This document shows positions 8,620 to 16,797 of a stretch of DNA of 39,340 nucleotides, piece by piece. The stretch comes from an uncultured Paracoccaceae bacterium (GTDB lineage: Bacteria; Pseudomonadota; Alphaproteobacteria; Rhodobacterales; Rhodobacteraceae). Made by a program: the position numbers and the translations under genes. The notes under the pieces are model-generated. The model saw only the letters and a program-made list of their open reading frames with translations, was not told where the DNA came from and ran no database searches. Where the stretch lies: contig CALKJA010000212.1 in the NCBI GenBank assembly GCA_937995865.1, positions 1-39,340 of the forward strand. The letters run 5' to 3'. Position 1 is the stretch's first letter. Each line of letters opens with the position of its first letter.

Positions 8620-8878
8620 GTTTGCCCCCCGTCTGGGTTCCGGCATTGGATATTCACCATACCGCGCAGAGTCAATCTGGTGATTTCCCCTATCGGCCCG
8701 CATCTAACACATTGCTTTGTATTGATTTTATCAGAAGGGCTTGGATCTGACCGATGTCGCGACAAGCTGAATGCTTCAAATGCCAAACTTAACCTATTGG
8801 TTGAAAGTACGGCAGGCTTGGCGGGATTTTCGACTTTACGGCCCTAAAAGCGCCAAATCAGAATGATTCAAGAGGCGC

Positions 8879-9796
8879 ATGATCGATGTTCTTGCTGCCC
8901 TGCCCCGCCCTTGTTTTCAGCCTACCCGCCAAAGCTTCATGCATGCATTCGCCGTGGCTGGCATTGTCGGCGCGGCACTTGTTTTGGTCGGGGCGGCAGA
9001 CCCGCTGTTTCAGCTGCTTTCGCGCTTTGCACTTGGCTGGCCAATCCTCATTGCCCTTTGGCTGCTTCCAAGCGTGGTTGCCTATTGGTGTCTCTCAACA
9101 TTGCTGCGATGGTTGCGCATCCCTGTTGCAGCGGCTTTTTCGCTCGCCGCGTTACCGTTTTTGATTTGGGCCGCGGGTGTCGCGCCAGCCATGCAAGCAC
9201 GCGCGCTGGCAGCGGCGCGCGCTGATGGTGGGGCTTTGCCGATATTTGCCCAAGGTGATGTCGTGGCCATTGTTGACCGCACCGCACCTAACCATATCAA
9301 CAAAACACATTGCTTGGCGCTGTGCGTTGAGATTTTGCGCAGTGGAACCTTGGGGGGGATTTTCCTGCCTCGCGCGGCACCGCCGGATGGCCCGATGTTA
9401 GGGGTGATCTACCGGCGCGTTCCTTTTGGCCAAGAATGTGATCAGGAACTACACCCGCGCGGCGCACGCGCGCTTTGCGTTTCAATTTCCGCAGCTACAC
9501 TGAGCCGGGCGGACTATGTTCTGGAGAGCCGGTTTTTGACCAGCGCGTTGGAAGGCAGCGGAATCGGCCTTATTTCTGGCGAGCAGATCCTCATAACACA
9601 TGCGGCATCCGGCAGAATACTCCGGCAAGAGACGTCCTTTGTAGCTCTTGTTCCGCATTTCATTCCACTTTTGCGTGACTTCCGAAATGGCCAGAAAAGC
9701 TGGCCGAGCATGCTGACCCGCACAGTCCAAAGAGACTGGCAACACCCGCCTTTGCTCAACATGCTCTATACGGCACTTATCAGTCAGCCCAATTGA
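8879..9796 (+). CDS. hypothetical membrane protein
   Basis: 305 aa, family not recognised. Three hydrophobic segments near the N-terminus (about 22-45, 50-72 and 80-102) are followed by a soluble region of about 200 residues with the moderately conserved-looking FAQGDVVAIVDRTAPNHI and several Cys (HCLALCVEIL, ECDQEL, ALCVSI). No catalytic motif is visible. The ATG at 8879 has AAGAGGCGC upstream. It is divergent from the atp operon and lies 31 nt before the ArsR-type regulator, so the two may be cotranscribed. Codon use looks normal for the region, so I take it as real. Confidence 0.7.
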   Translation: MIDVLAALPRPCFQPTRQSFMHAFAVAGIVGAALVLVGAADPLFQLLSRFALGWPILIALWLLPSVVAYWCLSTLLRWLRIPVAAAFSLAALPFLIWAAGVAPAMQARALAAARADGGALPIFAQGDVVAIVDRTAPNHINKTHCLALCVEILRSGTLGGIFLPRAAPPDGPMLGVIYRRVPFGQECDQELHPRGARALCVSISAATLSRADYVLESRFLTSALEGSGIGLISGEQILITHAASGRILRQETSFVALVPHFIPLLRDFRNGQKSWPSMLTRTVQRDWQHPPLLNMLYTALISQPN

Positions 9797-9827
9797 CCAC
9801 AGCCCACCGGGCAGGATAGGCCAAACC

Positions 9828-10193
9828 ATGGCCACCCCTTCGCTTGATACCATATTTGCTGCCTTATCCGATCCCACCCGCCGTGCGATCCTTCAAATGC
9901 TGCTTGAAGATGACATGGCAGTCACTGACGTTGCTGAACCATTTGATATATCGCTTGCGGCGATTTCAAAGCACCTAACCGTTCTTACGCTTGCAGGGCT
10001 GATCAGTCAGGAGAAACGAGGGCGCGTCAAATGGTGCAAACTGGAACCAGACGCCCTGCGCGACGCCTCTATCTGGATGCAAAGCTTTGGCCAGTTCGAA
10101 GCCGTGAACCTTGAGGCCTTTGAGGCGTATCTTGAGCAGGCCTTAACTAGCCAAGGAAAGCGGCCCGACGAGACTGCCGGGCCGAAAGAATAA
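9828..10193 (+). CDS. ArsR-family winged-helix regulator
   Basis: 121 aa. Typical ArsR winged helix at residues 8-85: ALSDPTRRAILQML, recognition region VAEPFDISLAAISKHLTVL, then a wing with EKRGRVKWC. There is no metal-binding Cys pair in helix 3, and the sequence type is that usually paired with an SRPBCC (AHSA1) gene. No such gene follows here: the next gene is the opposite-strand OmpA protein. The ligand is unknown. A GC hairpin lies within its last codons. Confidence 0.88.
   Translation: MATPSLDTIFAALSDPTRRAILQMLLEDDMAVTDVAEPFDISLAAISKHLTVLTLAGLISQEKRGRVKWCKLEPDALRDASIWMQSFGQFEAVNLEAFEAYLEQALTSQGKRPDETAGPKE
10161..10184 (-). terminator. candidate terminator hairpin at the arsR/ompA junction
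   Basis: CGGCCCG (10161-10167) pairs exactly with CGGGCCG (10178-10184). Read on the minus strand it is followed by CTTTCCTT, so it could end the OmpA-like transcript, although it lies inside the last codons of the opposing regulator gene. The T-tract is weak. Confidence 0.4.
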
Positions 10194-10205
10194 TCTAAAG
10201 CAAGA

Positions 10206-10754
10206 TCAGTTAGTACCGCTCGTGCTAGAAATTCCGCCCAAGATGACAGAAATTGCACCGGCAGCGACTATGCCTCCAGTCCCCGCCAAAAAGCCACCTG
10301 TGGGTCCAGGAAGACCCGCATTGGGTGCAACTTGCGCGCCCGGGCCTTGAAGAACAGCAGGGTCGCAGCTTGGGATATCGATCTCTACCCGCCGGTTCAC
10401 AGCGCTGGGAGCGTTGGTAGCAACCCGCAGGTTGTTCGCTGCCTTCCCCGCATTGCTTACGACTGCGCTGCCTTGCACGCCGGCGTTGCCCAGAGCGGAT
10501 TGAACCGCGTTTGCGCGCGCTTGGCTGAGTGCTTGGTTTGTGGCTGCTGAACCTACCGCATCCGTATGACCCGTAATGCTCATGGATGCAGACGGATAGG
10601 CCTGACCGATGCGCGCGATAACAGCTTGCGCCGCACCGCTAAGTGCAGTGCTTCCTGAATCGAAAGGGATAACGACGCGGCATTGAGCCTCCGCGCCAAG
10701 TGCTGAAACAAGGCCCAACGAGGCCCCTAAGATTGCTGATTTGATAAACGCCAT
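10206..10754 (-). CDS. OmpA-domain protein with C-terminal hydrophobic segment
   Basis: 182 aa. A Sec signal peptide (about 1-23) ends at a probable AEA site. An OmpA-like domain follows (about 28-130) with MSITGHTDAVGS and the NRRVEI motif expected to contact peptidoglycan. Unusually, the OmpA domain comes first and the protein ends in a Gly/Ala/Ile-rich hydrophobic stretch (about 150-175, GGIVAAGAISVILGG), which could be a membrane anchor. It is a single gene on the minus strand. Periplasmic location is inferred. Confidence 0.85.
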   Translation of the reverse strand: MAFIKSAILGASLGLVSALGAEAQCRVVIPFDSGSTALSGAAQAVIARIGQAYPSASMSITGHTDAVGSAATNQALSQARANAVQSALGNAGVQGSAVVSNAGKAANNLRVATNAPSAVNRRVEIDIPSCDPAVLQGPGAQVAPNAGLPGPTGGFLAGTGGIVAAGAISVILGGISSTSGTN

Positions 10755-10852
10755 ACTGCGTCTCCAACTAATTACACAAAAACAAATGTAGTGTTATTGA
10801 ATTGGCGGGGCGTGTCTTTGGGAAAGGCATCGTATGCTTCCCCCTTTTTTTG

Positions 10853-11737
10853 TTAGGGGTATTCGACACGCAAAAGCAGCGTAAGCGCCACGCACGTCAG
10901 AAGCACACCGCCCAAAAGGAATACCGGTGGAACGGCACCGGTCAAACAGAACTGCCAAAGAATGACCCAGCTTGGGGTTAGATAGGTGTACGCCATTACC
11001 TTAGCCGCCGGGAGCTGCAAGGTCGCATAGTTCAAAAGCACAAAGGTTGCGGCACTCGCAAAAACCGCTGTGTATAAAATCGTTATCCACACAATTGCTG
11101 GAAGCGCGGCCCAGTCCGTTGCAAGGATCGAAGACGCGCCAACAGTTGCAAGGATCAGGGTCCCGGCCACGAGGATTCCAAAGGCAAATGCAATCGGATG
11201 GACTCCTCGATTGAGCCGCGCAACCAACGGCGTATAAATCGCATGTGCGACGCAGCCGGCAAAATACACCACCTCCCCCCGCCCAATCTCAAACGCAATT
11301 ACGGCTTCAAGGTCTGCTTGGAAGATCACCCAAAGTGCACCTGTCGCTCCGATGGCAAGGGCAAACGCCATCCGTGCGCTCGTCACCTGTTTCAACAAAA
11401 GATAACCAAAAAACGCTGTCAAAACTGGCACCAAAGTAAATACTGCGGCAGCAGAGACAGGCGGCGCTGTTTTCAGTCCCTCAAACATCAAAACGAAATA
11501 TGTACAGAAAAGCGCGCCAAGAAAAACATAGCGCCAAGGGGCGTGGGCATCACTGGCCTTTATCGTTCCCGTGGCCCACCCTAGGGCGCCGATGATGCAT
11601 GCCGCAATTGCGAAACGCACCGCATTCAGAGCCGCCGGCTCAATCAGGGTTGCAACTTGAGCCCCCAAAGCAAAGGAGCCCGCGACCAAAACCGAAAAGA
11701 GCAGCATGGCCGCATGGCCACGGCGCTCTGCAGTCAC
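10853..11737 (-). CDS. EamA/DMT-superfamily transporter
   Basis: 294 aa with about ten hydrophobic helices in two repeated halves, the 10-TMS DMT (EamA/RhaT) fold; members export amino acids or metabolites. Characteristic turns include ALNAVRFAIAACIIG in the first half and AYTYLTPSWVILWQ in the second. I chose the GTG at 11737 (then TAERRGHAAML) because it overlaps the LysR stop by GTGA and matches the usual N-terminal length. The upstream LysR regulator in the same operon probably controls it. Substrate unknown. Confidence 0.85.
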   Translation of the reverse strand: MTAERRGHAAMLLFSVLVAGSFALGAQVATLIEPAALNAVRFAIAACIIGALGWATGTIKASDAHAPWRYVFLGALFCTYFVLMFEGLKTAPPVSAAAVFTLVPVLTAFFGYLLLKQVTSARMAFALAIGATGALWVIFQADLEAVIAFEIGRGEVVYFAGCVAHAIYTPLVARLNRGVHPIAFAFGILVAGTLILATVGASSILATDWAALPAIVWITILYTAVFASAATFVLLNYATLQLPAAKVMAYTYLTPSWVILWQFCLTGAVPPVFLLGGVLLTCVALTLLLRVEYP

Positions 11738-12609
11738 TCTTGGCACCGCTTTTCCACATTTTTGAGAAACGCCAGAAAGCTCTGCACCTTGGCTGTACGG
11801 TGCAAATCCACATGTGTCACAAGCCATAACGGAATGGACCATTCCGGCCGCGTTGGCACTACCTCGATCAGATCGGGGTGTTTTTTAGCCTCGGTCACGG
11901 CCAAAAAGCCCATCCCTGCACCTGCCAACACGCCGTCTTGCATTGATCGGTTGTCAGCCGTTCGATAGGCAATCCGCTCGATCGGGACCGTCTCGCGCAA
12001 CCACACGTTAAACGGCGCGCGCGTTTCTTCGTCATGACCCACAAAGTAATGCTTGCTCAGCTCGGCCTCATTTGCAGGCAGCCCATATCGATCCCGGTAG
12101 CTCTTTGAGGCATAAAGCGCCAAGTCTTGATGACGGAAAGGCTGCACCACATTGTCAGGTTGGTCCGGCACACGGCCCGCCCGTATCGCCACATGCGCCT
12201 CGCCATACTCCAATCGAAACAAGCGATCGCCCGTGAGAAACCGAACAACAAGTTCCGGATGCTCCGCCCGAAACTCAGCTAAAACTGGTGCTAGGATTGG
12301 TGAAAAAACCGCCAAAGAGGTCACAACAAGCTCGCCAGTGACGGAAGTCCCACGCCCTTTTAGCCGCCCTGAAAGCTGCGAGAATTGATCATCCGTGGCT
12401 TGAGCCACCTGAAGTAAGTCTTGCCCTGCTTCAGTTGACGTATATCCTCGAGCGTGCCGCTGGAAAAGCTTGACCCCCAATTTGGCCTCAAGCGCATCAA
12501 TATGCCGGATCACGGTCGCATGATGAACACCAAGAACGTCCGCCGCACCCGAAACAGTGCCCATTCGCGCAACTTGATATGCAGTGCGTACCTCGTCCCA
12601 ATTGTTCAT
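11734..12609 (-). CDS. LysR-family transcriptional regulator
   Basis: 291 aa. The N-terminal HTH (about 1-60) is WDEVRTAYQVARMGTVSGAA ... VHHATVIRHIDALEAKLG. A LysR substrate-binding domain runs from about 85 to 285. The ATG at 12609 (MNNWDEV) begins exactly at the family N-terminus, and AAGGA lies upstream; an ATG at 12666 would add an atypical extension. It overlaps the EamA transporter gene by four bases and so is transcribed with it, an arrangement that differs from the usual divergent LysR layout. Confidence 0.9.
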   Translation of the reverse strand: MNNWDEVRTAYQVARMGTVSGAADVLGVHHATVIRHIDALEAKLGVKLFQRHARGYTSTEAGQDLLQVAQATDDQFSQLSGRLKGRGTSVTGELVVTSLAVFSPILAPVLAEFRAEHPELVVRFLTGDRLFRLEYGEAHVAIRAGRVPDQPDNVVQPFRHQDLALYASKSYRDRYGLPANEAELSKHYFVGHDEETRAPFNVWLRETVPIERIAYRTADNRSMQDGVLAGAGMGFLAVTEAKKHPDLIEVVPTRPEWSIPLWLVTHVDLHRTAKVQSFLAFLKNVEKRCQE

Positions 12610-12733
12610 CTCAGGGGTCCTTGCCTGGTTCAATGTAGATCTTTGAACAGTGGCGCCCAGAAACAAGCCCTAAGGTGCGAAATCGCAAATCAACTTTTAT
12701 GACAAACGGCGGGCAGTAAAAACACCCAGCCCT

Positions 12734-12781
12734 TCATCTTTCTGCAAATACCTCGGAGAGCACGAGAAGGCAGAGCCTCTC
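12734..12781 (+). repeat. short intergenic element (copy 1 of a TTCATCTTTC...AATACC motif)
   Basis: TTCATCTTTCTGCAAATACC, followed by GAGAAGGC-AGA-GCCTCTC, a near-perfect hairpin (12764-12781). The leading stretch recurs at 28738-28756 in the bhcC-bhcD spacer with three mismatches. I recall similar dispersed sequences in Rhodobacterales intergenic regions, but copy number cannot be judged from this window. Confidence 0.45.
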
Positions 12782-12852
12782 GTAGCCGCCAAACGGCGGC
12801 TTCCTTTGCTCGGTTCAAGCCGAAGGGCGCAGAAGGGAGGTGGGCGGGCCCG
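12782..12852 (+). repeat. GC-rich intergenic repeat, copy 1 (upstream of ffh)
   Basis: It contains the perfect hairpin GCCGCC-AAAC-GGCGGC (12785-12800), then CCTTTGC, AAGCCGAAGGG and GGGAGGTGGGCGGGCCCG. The same blocks in the same order recur at 20386-20452 before rplS. Both copies lie in spacers, on the same strand, upstream of translation-related genes. Confidence 0.55.
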
Positions 12853-12913
12853 CCTTCAGAGACGGCTACCGCGCTTGACCTGCGCGCCGTTTCCCGCCAT
12901 ACGCGCTCGCATC

Positions 12914-12935
12914 CCGGAGAGTCGTGACCCTCCGG
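12914..12935 (+). promoter_or_regulatory. hairpin in the ffh leader region
   Basis: CCGGAG (12914-12919) pairs with CTCCGG (12930-12935), enclosing GTC-GT-GAC, giving a 22-nt almost uninterrupted stem about 185 nt before the ffh start. No T-tract follows. It could shape the ffh mRNA leader. I saw no SRP 4.5S RNA hallmark here. The rest of the 509-nt LysR-ffh spacer holds the two repeats and no gene. Confidence 0.35.
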
Positions 12936-13118
12936 TCCTCAGGCCCCGTGCCAGGATCGCCCTCAGTCAGCGCGTTGCGCCCACTGGGGCAACTCTGCGT
13001 TGCAGATTGCTCCAGCGGCAAAACCGCCTCTGAACGCATCCTTCAGCTGGGTCTTTGGTTTTCGCCGCGCAGACCCCACATCGGAGTCAACGCATCTAAA
13101 TACGGAGGGCCTCAGCCC

Positions 13119-14603
13119 ATGTTTGAAAATCTGTCTGATCGCCTCTCAGGTGTCTTTGACCGGCTGACCAAGCAAGGCGCCTTGTCGGATGAGGATGTAA
13201 AAACCGCTCTGCGCGAAGTCCGCGTAGCCTTGCTCGAAGCAGACGTTTCGCTCCCCGTGGCACGCGATTTTGTAAAAGCCGTCCAAGAGAAAGCGACTGG
13301 GCAAGCCGTTACGAAATCAGTCACACCGGGCCAACAAGTCGTTAAAATTGTGCATGATGAACTGGTGCATGTCCTTCGCGGAGAAGGCGAACCCGGCGCG
13401 CTGAAAATCGATAGTCCGCCCGCTCCGCTCTTGATGGTTGGTCTGCAAGGCGGTGGTAAAACCACAACAACAGCAAAACTTGCCAAGCGGCTGAAAGAGC
13501 GTGAAGGCAAACGTGTTCTCATGGCCTCTCTTGACGTCAATCGCCCTGCCGCAATGGAACAGCTTGCCATCCTTGGTATGCAGATCGGGGTTGATACGCT
13601 CCCCATCGTAAAGGGTCAGGATCCCGTCGCTATCGCCAAACGCGCCAAGCAGCAGGCGACGATGGGCGGGTATGATGTGTATATGCTCGATACCGCGGGC
13701 CGCTTGTCCATTGACGAAGAGCTGATGACACAGGTCGAACAGGTTCGTGATGTCGCCACGCCGCGTGAAACGATCCTCGTTGTGGACGGGCTCACCGGGC
13801 AAGATGCCGTGAACACGGCCCAGAATTTCGATGACCGTATTGGCATTTCCGGTGTTGTACTTACGCGGATGGACGGTGATGGGCGCGGTGGCGCAGCACT
13901 CTCCATGCGGGCCGTCACCGGCAAGCCAATCAAATTCGTCGGCTTGGGCGAAAAGATGGATGCGCTGGAAGAATTCCATCCCGAACGGGTCGCGGGCCGC
14001 ATCCTTGGCATGGGGGACATCGTCTCGCTTGTCGAAAAGGCGCAAGAGACTGTTGAGCAGGAGCAGGCCGAGCGCATGATGAAGCGCTTCCAACAAGGCC
14101 GCTTCAACATGAACGATCTCAAAAACCAGCTCGAGCAAATGGCCAAAATGGGCGGCATGGAAGGTATGATGTCCATGATGCCCGGCGTGGGTAAGATGAA
14201 AGGCCAGATGGCGGAAGCGGGCATCGATGATCGCATGCTCAAGCGGCAGGTTGCTCTTATCCAGTCCATGACAAAACGCGAGCGCGCAAACCCTCAAATT
14301 CTTCAAGCATCTCGCAAGAAACGGATCGCGCGCGGCGCGGGTCTTGAGGTGAGCGAACTCAACCGCCTTCTAAAGCAGCATCGTCAGATGTCGGACATGA
14401 TGAAGAAGCTCGGCAAAAAGGGCGGCGCAGGCATGCTTAAACAGCTGGGTGGCATGTTTGGCATGAAGGGCGGCCCCTCCAAAGCCGAAATCGAAGCCGC
14501 ACAAGCACAGATGGGCAAGATGCCCGGTGGCGGTTTCTCTGGAATGGGCGGCGGCGGCGCGGCATTGCCCCCTGGCCTCAGCGGGTTTGGGAAAAAGAAA
14601 TGA
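13119..14603 (+). CDS. ffh: signal recognition particle protein Ffh
   Basis: 494 aa. GTPase that with SRP RNA delivers nascent membrane proteins to FtsY. It has an N domain (about 1-85) and a G domain with P-loop GLQGGGKTTTTAK (108-120), DVNRPAAMEQL, DTAGR and TRMDGDGRGGAALS. The methionine-rich M domain (about 320-440) includes GMEGMMSMMPG and the RNA-binding SMTKRERANP followed by SRKKRIARGAG. The C-terminus ends in Gly/Met repeats. I chose the ATG at 13119 (MFENLSDRLSG), the family start, with GGAGG upstream. It opens a chain of overlapping genes. Confidence 0.98.
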   Translation: MFENLSDRLSGVFDRLTKQGALSDEDVKTALREVRVALLEADVSLPVARDFVKAVQEKATGQAVTKSVTPGQQVVKIVHDELVHVLRGEGEPGALKIDSPPAPLLMVGLQGGGKTTTTAKLAKRLKEREGKRVLMASLDVNRPAAMEQLAILGMQIGVDTLPIVKGQDPVAIAKRAKQQATMGGYDVYMLDTAGRLSIDEELMTQVEQVRDVATPRETILVVDGLTGQDAVNTAQNFDDRIGISGVVLTRMDGDGRGGAALSMRAVTGKPIKFVGLGEKMDALEEFHPERVAGRILGMGDIVSLVEKAQETVEQEQAERMMKRFQQGRFNMNDLKNQLEQMAKMGGMEGMMSMMPGVGKMKGQMAEAGIDDRMLKRQVALIQSMTKRERANPQILQASRKKRIARGAGLEVSELNRLLKQHRQMSDMMKKLGKKGGAGMLKQLGGMFGMKGGPSKAEIEAAQAQMGKMPGGGFSGMGGGGAALPPGLSGFGKKK

Positions 14604-14932
14604 TAAGCTGCACCGTGCGATACGAAATCGACCCTGACAAATTGCTAGAGTTTGAGACCTATGCCCGTTTTTGGCTGCATAAAATTCCAGAGATGGGCGG
14701 GACCCATCACGGATACCACATGCCCTTTGAAGGGCCCAATGACATCGCCTATTGCCACTTTTCTTTCTCGTCATTGGCGGAGTACGAAACCTATCGTGCA
14801 GCCATGTGGGACGATGCAGAGTGCCTGCGCGCCTATGAATTCGCGACCAAAAGCAAATGCATCCGTCGATACGACCGCAGCTTTACCAAGCCGATGCTAG
14901 ACGGCGCCACTGCGCAGGAGCTATTTGGGTGA
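14600..14932 (+). CDS. NIPSNAP-like small protein
   Basis: 110 aa. The sequence MISCTVRYEIDPDKLLEFE resembles the dimeric alpha/beta-barrel (NIPSNAP) fold; the aromatic-rich remainder (FWLHKI, GTHHGYHMPF) fits. Biochemical function is unknown. The ATG overlaps the ffh stop (ATGA), and its own stop overlaps the next GNAT gene's GTG (GTGA), so its translation depends on ffh. No signal peptide. The fold assignment is moderate. Confidence 0.8.
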   Translation: MISCTVRYEIDPDKLLEFETYARFWLHKIPEMGGTHHGYHMPFEGPNDIAYCHFSFSSLAEYETYRAAMWDDAECLRAYEFATKSKCIRRYDRSFTKPMLDGATAQELFG

Positions 14933-15432
14933 CGCTTCCTGCCACCATATCCACGGCGCGCCTCACGCTGCGCGGGCTCGAGATGAACGATCTTGAGCCT
15001 TATGTTGCCTACTACACAGGCGACCGGACAGGTGGCGTGGGCGGCCCTAAACCGCGCTTTCGTGTTGTGGAACGGTTTCATGCGATGGCAGGCCAATGGG
15101 CGCTTCGGGGCTATGGTAGATATGGGATTGCCCAAGGTGACATCGCCTTTGGTCATGTCGGCATCATGCATATGGACGAAGCGGACCCTATCGAAATCAC
15201 TTGGACCTTGTGGGACCCTGCATACGAGGGCCAAGGCTTTGCAACCGAAGCAGCAAACGCGGTTCTTGAAGCATGGCGCGGGCCGCAGTTGATTGCGCAA
15301 ATTTTGAATGAGAACACAGCATCTCTCGCTGTTGCCCAGCGATTGAGCTTTGTAGAGGACCCAAGCGCCCTTGCCCCGGACTACGCCCCAACCATGCGCA
15401 CTTTTCGCGCTCCTTTGAGGACCGCCGCATGA
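14929..15432 (+). CDS. GNAT-family N-acetyltransferase (first of three)
   Basis: 167 aa from a GTG start that overlaps the previous stop. RimJ-like GNAT: the N-terminal ATISTARLTLRGLEMNDLEP is the family opening, YEGQGFATEAANAVL (about 100-114) is the acetyl-CoA motif A, and the NENTASLAVAQRLSF segment follows. Acceptor unknown. It shares the VGGPK/YGRYGI framework with two GNAT genes 1.3 and 1.9 kb downstream, so the three are probably paralogues. Its stop overlaps the YeeE gene start (ATGA). Confidence 0.9.
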   Translation: MTLPATISTARLTLRGLEMNDLEPYVAYYTGDRTGGVGGPKPRFRVVERFHAMAGQWALRGYGRYGIAQGDIAFGHVGIMHMDEADPIEITWTLWDPAYEGQGFATEAANAVLEAWRGPQLIAQILNENTASLAVAQRLSFVEDPSALAPDYAPTMRTFRAPLRTAA

Positions 15433-15851
15433 TCCCAATGGACTGGACTTACGGCCTCATCGGGGGCCTCATGATCGGCGCAGCTGCGGCGATGTATTTG
15501 CTTGTGAATGGGCGGATCATGGGTGCATCCGGCATCCTTGGTGGCATCGTGGATGCCACAGGTCCAAGCTGGGAAAAGGGCTTGTTCATCGCGGGCCTCA
15601 TCGGCGCGCCGTTTGTCTATGGGCTGGTCTTTGGGTTTCCTCACACCAACCTGACGTCAGATCCGGTGCTATTGATCCTTGGTGGCCTGACGGTCGGGCT
15701 AGGTACGCGAATGGCAAATGGCTGCACCTCTGGGCATGGCGTTTGTGGGATCTCCCGCTTTTCCGTTCGGGGCATCATCGCAACCTGTGCCTATCTTGGT
15801 GCTGGGTTTGTCACGATGTTTCTGGGCGGCCAACTCTTGGGGGTCTTTTGA
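15429..15851 (+). CDS. YeeE/YedE family membrane protein, N-half
   Basis: 140 aa, about four transmembrane helices. YeeE/YedE (DUF395) proteins are linked to uptake of thiosulfate or other sulfur species. The hallmark GTRMANGCTSGHGVCG (about 91-106) with its two Cys is present. The single-gene YeeE is split here into two adjacent genes, as is common in proteobacteria. The start overlaps the GNAT stop and the stop overlaps the second half (TGATG). Transport of a sulfur compound is inferred from the family. Confidence 0.88.
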   Translation: MIPMDWTYGLIGGLMIGAAAAMYLLVNGRIMGASGILGGIVDATGPSWEKGLFIAGLIGAPFVYGLVFGFPHTNLTSDPVLLILGGLTVGLGTRMANGCTSGHGVCGISRFSVRGIIATCAYLGAGFVTMFLGGQLLGVF

Positions 15852-16279
15852 TGCGCGGCGTTTTTGCACTTCTTGCCGGATCTGTGTTTGGCGTGGGTCT
15901 TTCTGTGTCCGGGATGACGGACACTGCCAAGGTTCAAGGCTGGCTTGACCTTTTCGGCAATTGGGACCCCACGCTGGCCTTTGTACTTGGCGGCGCGATC
16001 CTTCCGATGCTGCTTGCGTGGCGTGTGGCAGCACGTCGGCAAAGATCTGCACTTGGCAGCTTTATCCCCGCACCTTCGGATCCGGTGATTGACCGCAAGC
16101 TTTTGATCGGCTCGGGACTCTTTGGATTTGGCTGGGCTGTGGCCGGCTTGTGCCCCGGACCGGCAATGGCCGTGCTTAGCTATGGCGGCGCAGATGCGTG
16201 GCTTTTCTTTGGTGCAATGGCGGTGAGTATGCTTGGCCACCGGATCATTCCGCAGATGTGGACCGGTGCACGTACATGA
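15851..16279 (+). CDS. YeeE/YedE (DUF6691-type) membrane protein, C-half
   Basis: 142 aa with about four hydrophobic helices. The second conserved Cys motif, FGWAVAGLCPGPAMAVL (about 101-117), parallels the Cys motif of the first half, and FGVGLSVSGMTD lies near the N-terminus. Expected to pair with the preceding gene in one transporter. The ATG overlaps the upstream TGA; the stop overlaps GNAT 2 (ATGA). Confidence 0.88.
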   Translation: MRGVFALLAGSVFGVGLSVSGMTDTAKVQGWLDLFGNWDPTLAFVLGGAILPMLLAWRVAARRQRSALGSFIPAPSDPVIDRKLLIGSGLFGFGWAVAGLCPGPAMAVLSYGGADAWLFFGAMAVSMLGHRIIPQMWTGART

Positions 16280-16797
16280 CTGCTGTAACCCCCATCATCG
16301 AAACTGAGCGGCTCACCCTGCGCAAGCCCGGGCCGCAAGATTGGCCCAACGCACAGGCATTTTACGCCAGCGAACGCTCTGTTGGTGTCGGCGGCCCACG
16401 GAACGAAGGCGATGCATGGCGCGCTTTTGCGATGTTCGTTGGGCACTGGGATCTTTGCGGCTTCGGCCTTTTTGCAATTACATTGAAAGACGGGCCAGAC
16501 GCAGCCATTGGCATTGCCGGGCCGTTCTTTCCTGCGGGCTGGAATTACCCTGAAATCGGCTGGCACATCTGGACGCCTGAGTACGAAGGCAAAGGCATCG
16601 CCCATGAGGCCGCTTTGGCGACACGTAAATTTGCGCGCGAAACGCTGGGTTGGGACGGTGTGGTCGTGTCAAACATCGCCTATGACAACACCCGTTCTAT
16701 GGCATTGGCAGAGCGTATGGGCGCCGTGCGCGACGATACATTGAACTTCCCACCGGTCGGCGCATGCGCCGTTTACCGTCACCCGGAGGCCGTCTAA
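16276..16797 (+). CDS. GNAT-family N-acetyltransferase (second of three)
   Basis: 173 aa. ETERLTLRKPGPQDW opening, VGVGGPRNEGDAW, then the acetyl-CoA site YEGKGIAHEAALATRKFA (about 101-118). The start overlaps the YeeE stop, and the stop overlaps the next GNAT (TAATG). Same domain order and loop motifs as the neighbours, so probably a tandem paralogue. Acceptor unknown. Confidence 0.9.
   Translation: MTAVTPIIETERLTLRKPGPQDWPNAQAFYASERSVGVGGPRNEGDAWRAFAMFVGHWDLCGFGLFAITLKDGPDAAIGIAGPFFPAGWNYPEIGWHIWTPEYEGKGIAHEAALATRKFARETLGWDGVVVSNIAYDNTRSMALAERMGAVRDDTLNFPPVGACAVYRHPEAV

Noticed and set aside
12853..13118. possible SRP (4.5S) RNA before ffh
   Set aside because: The conserved SRP Alu/GGAAG-type apical motif is not present; only a simple hairpin was found.
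13317..14306. 329-aa minus-strand frame inside ffh
   Set aside because: Antisense to the GTPase; a His/Leu-rich composition typical of a shadow frame.
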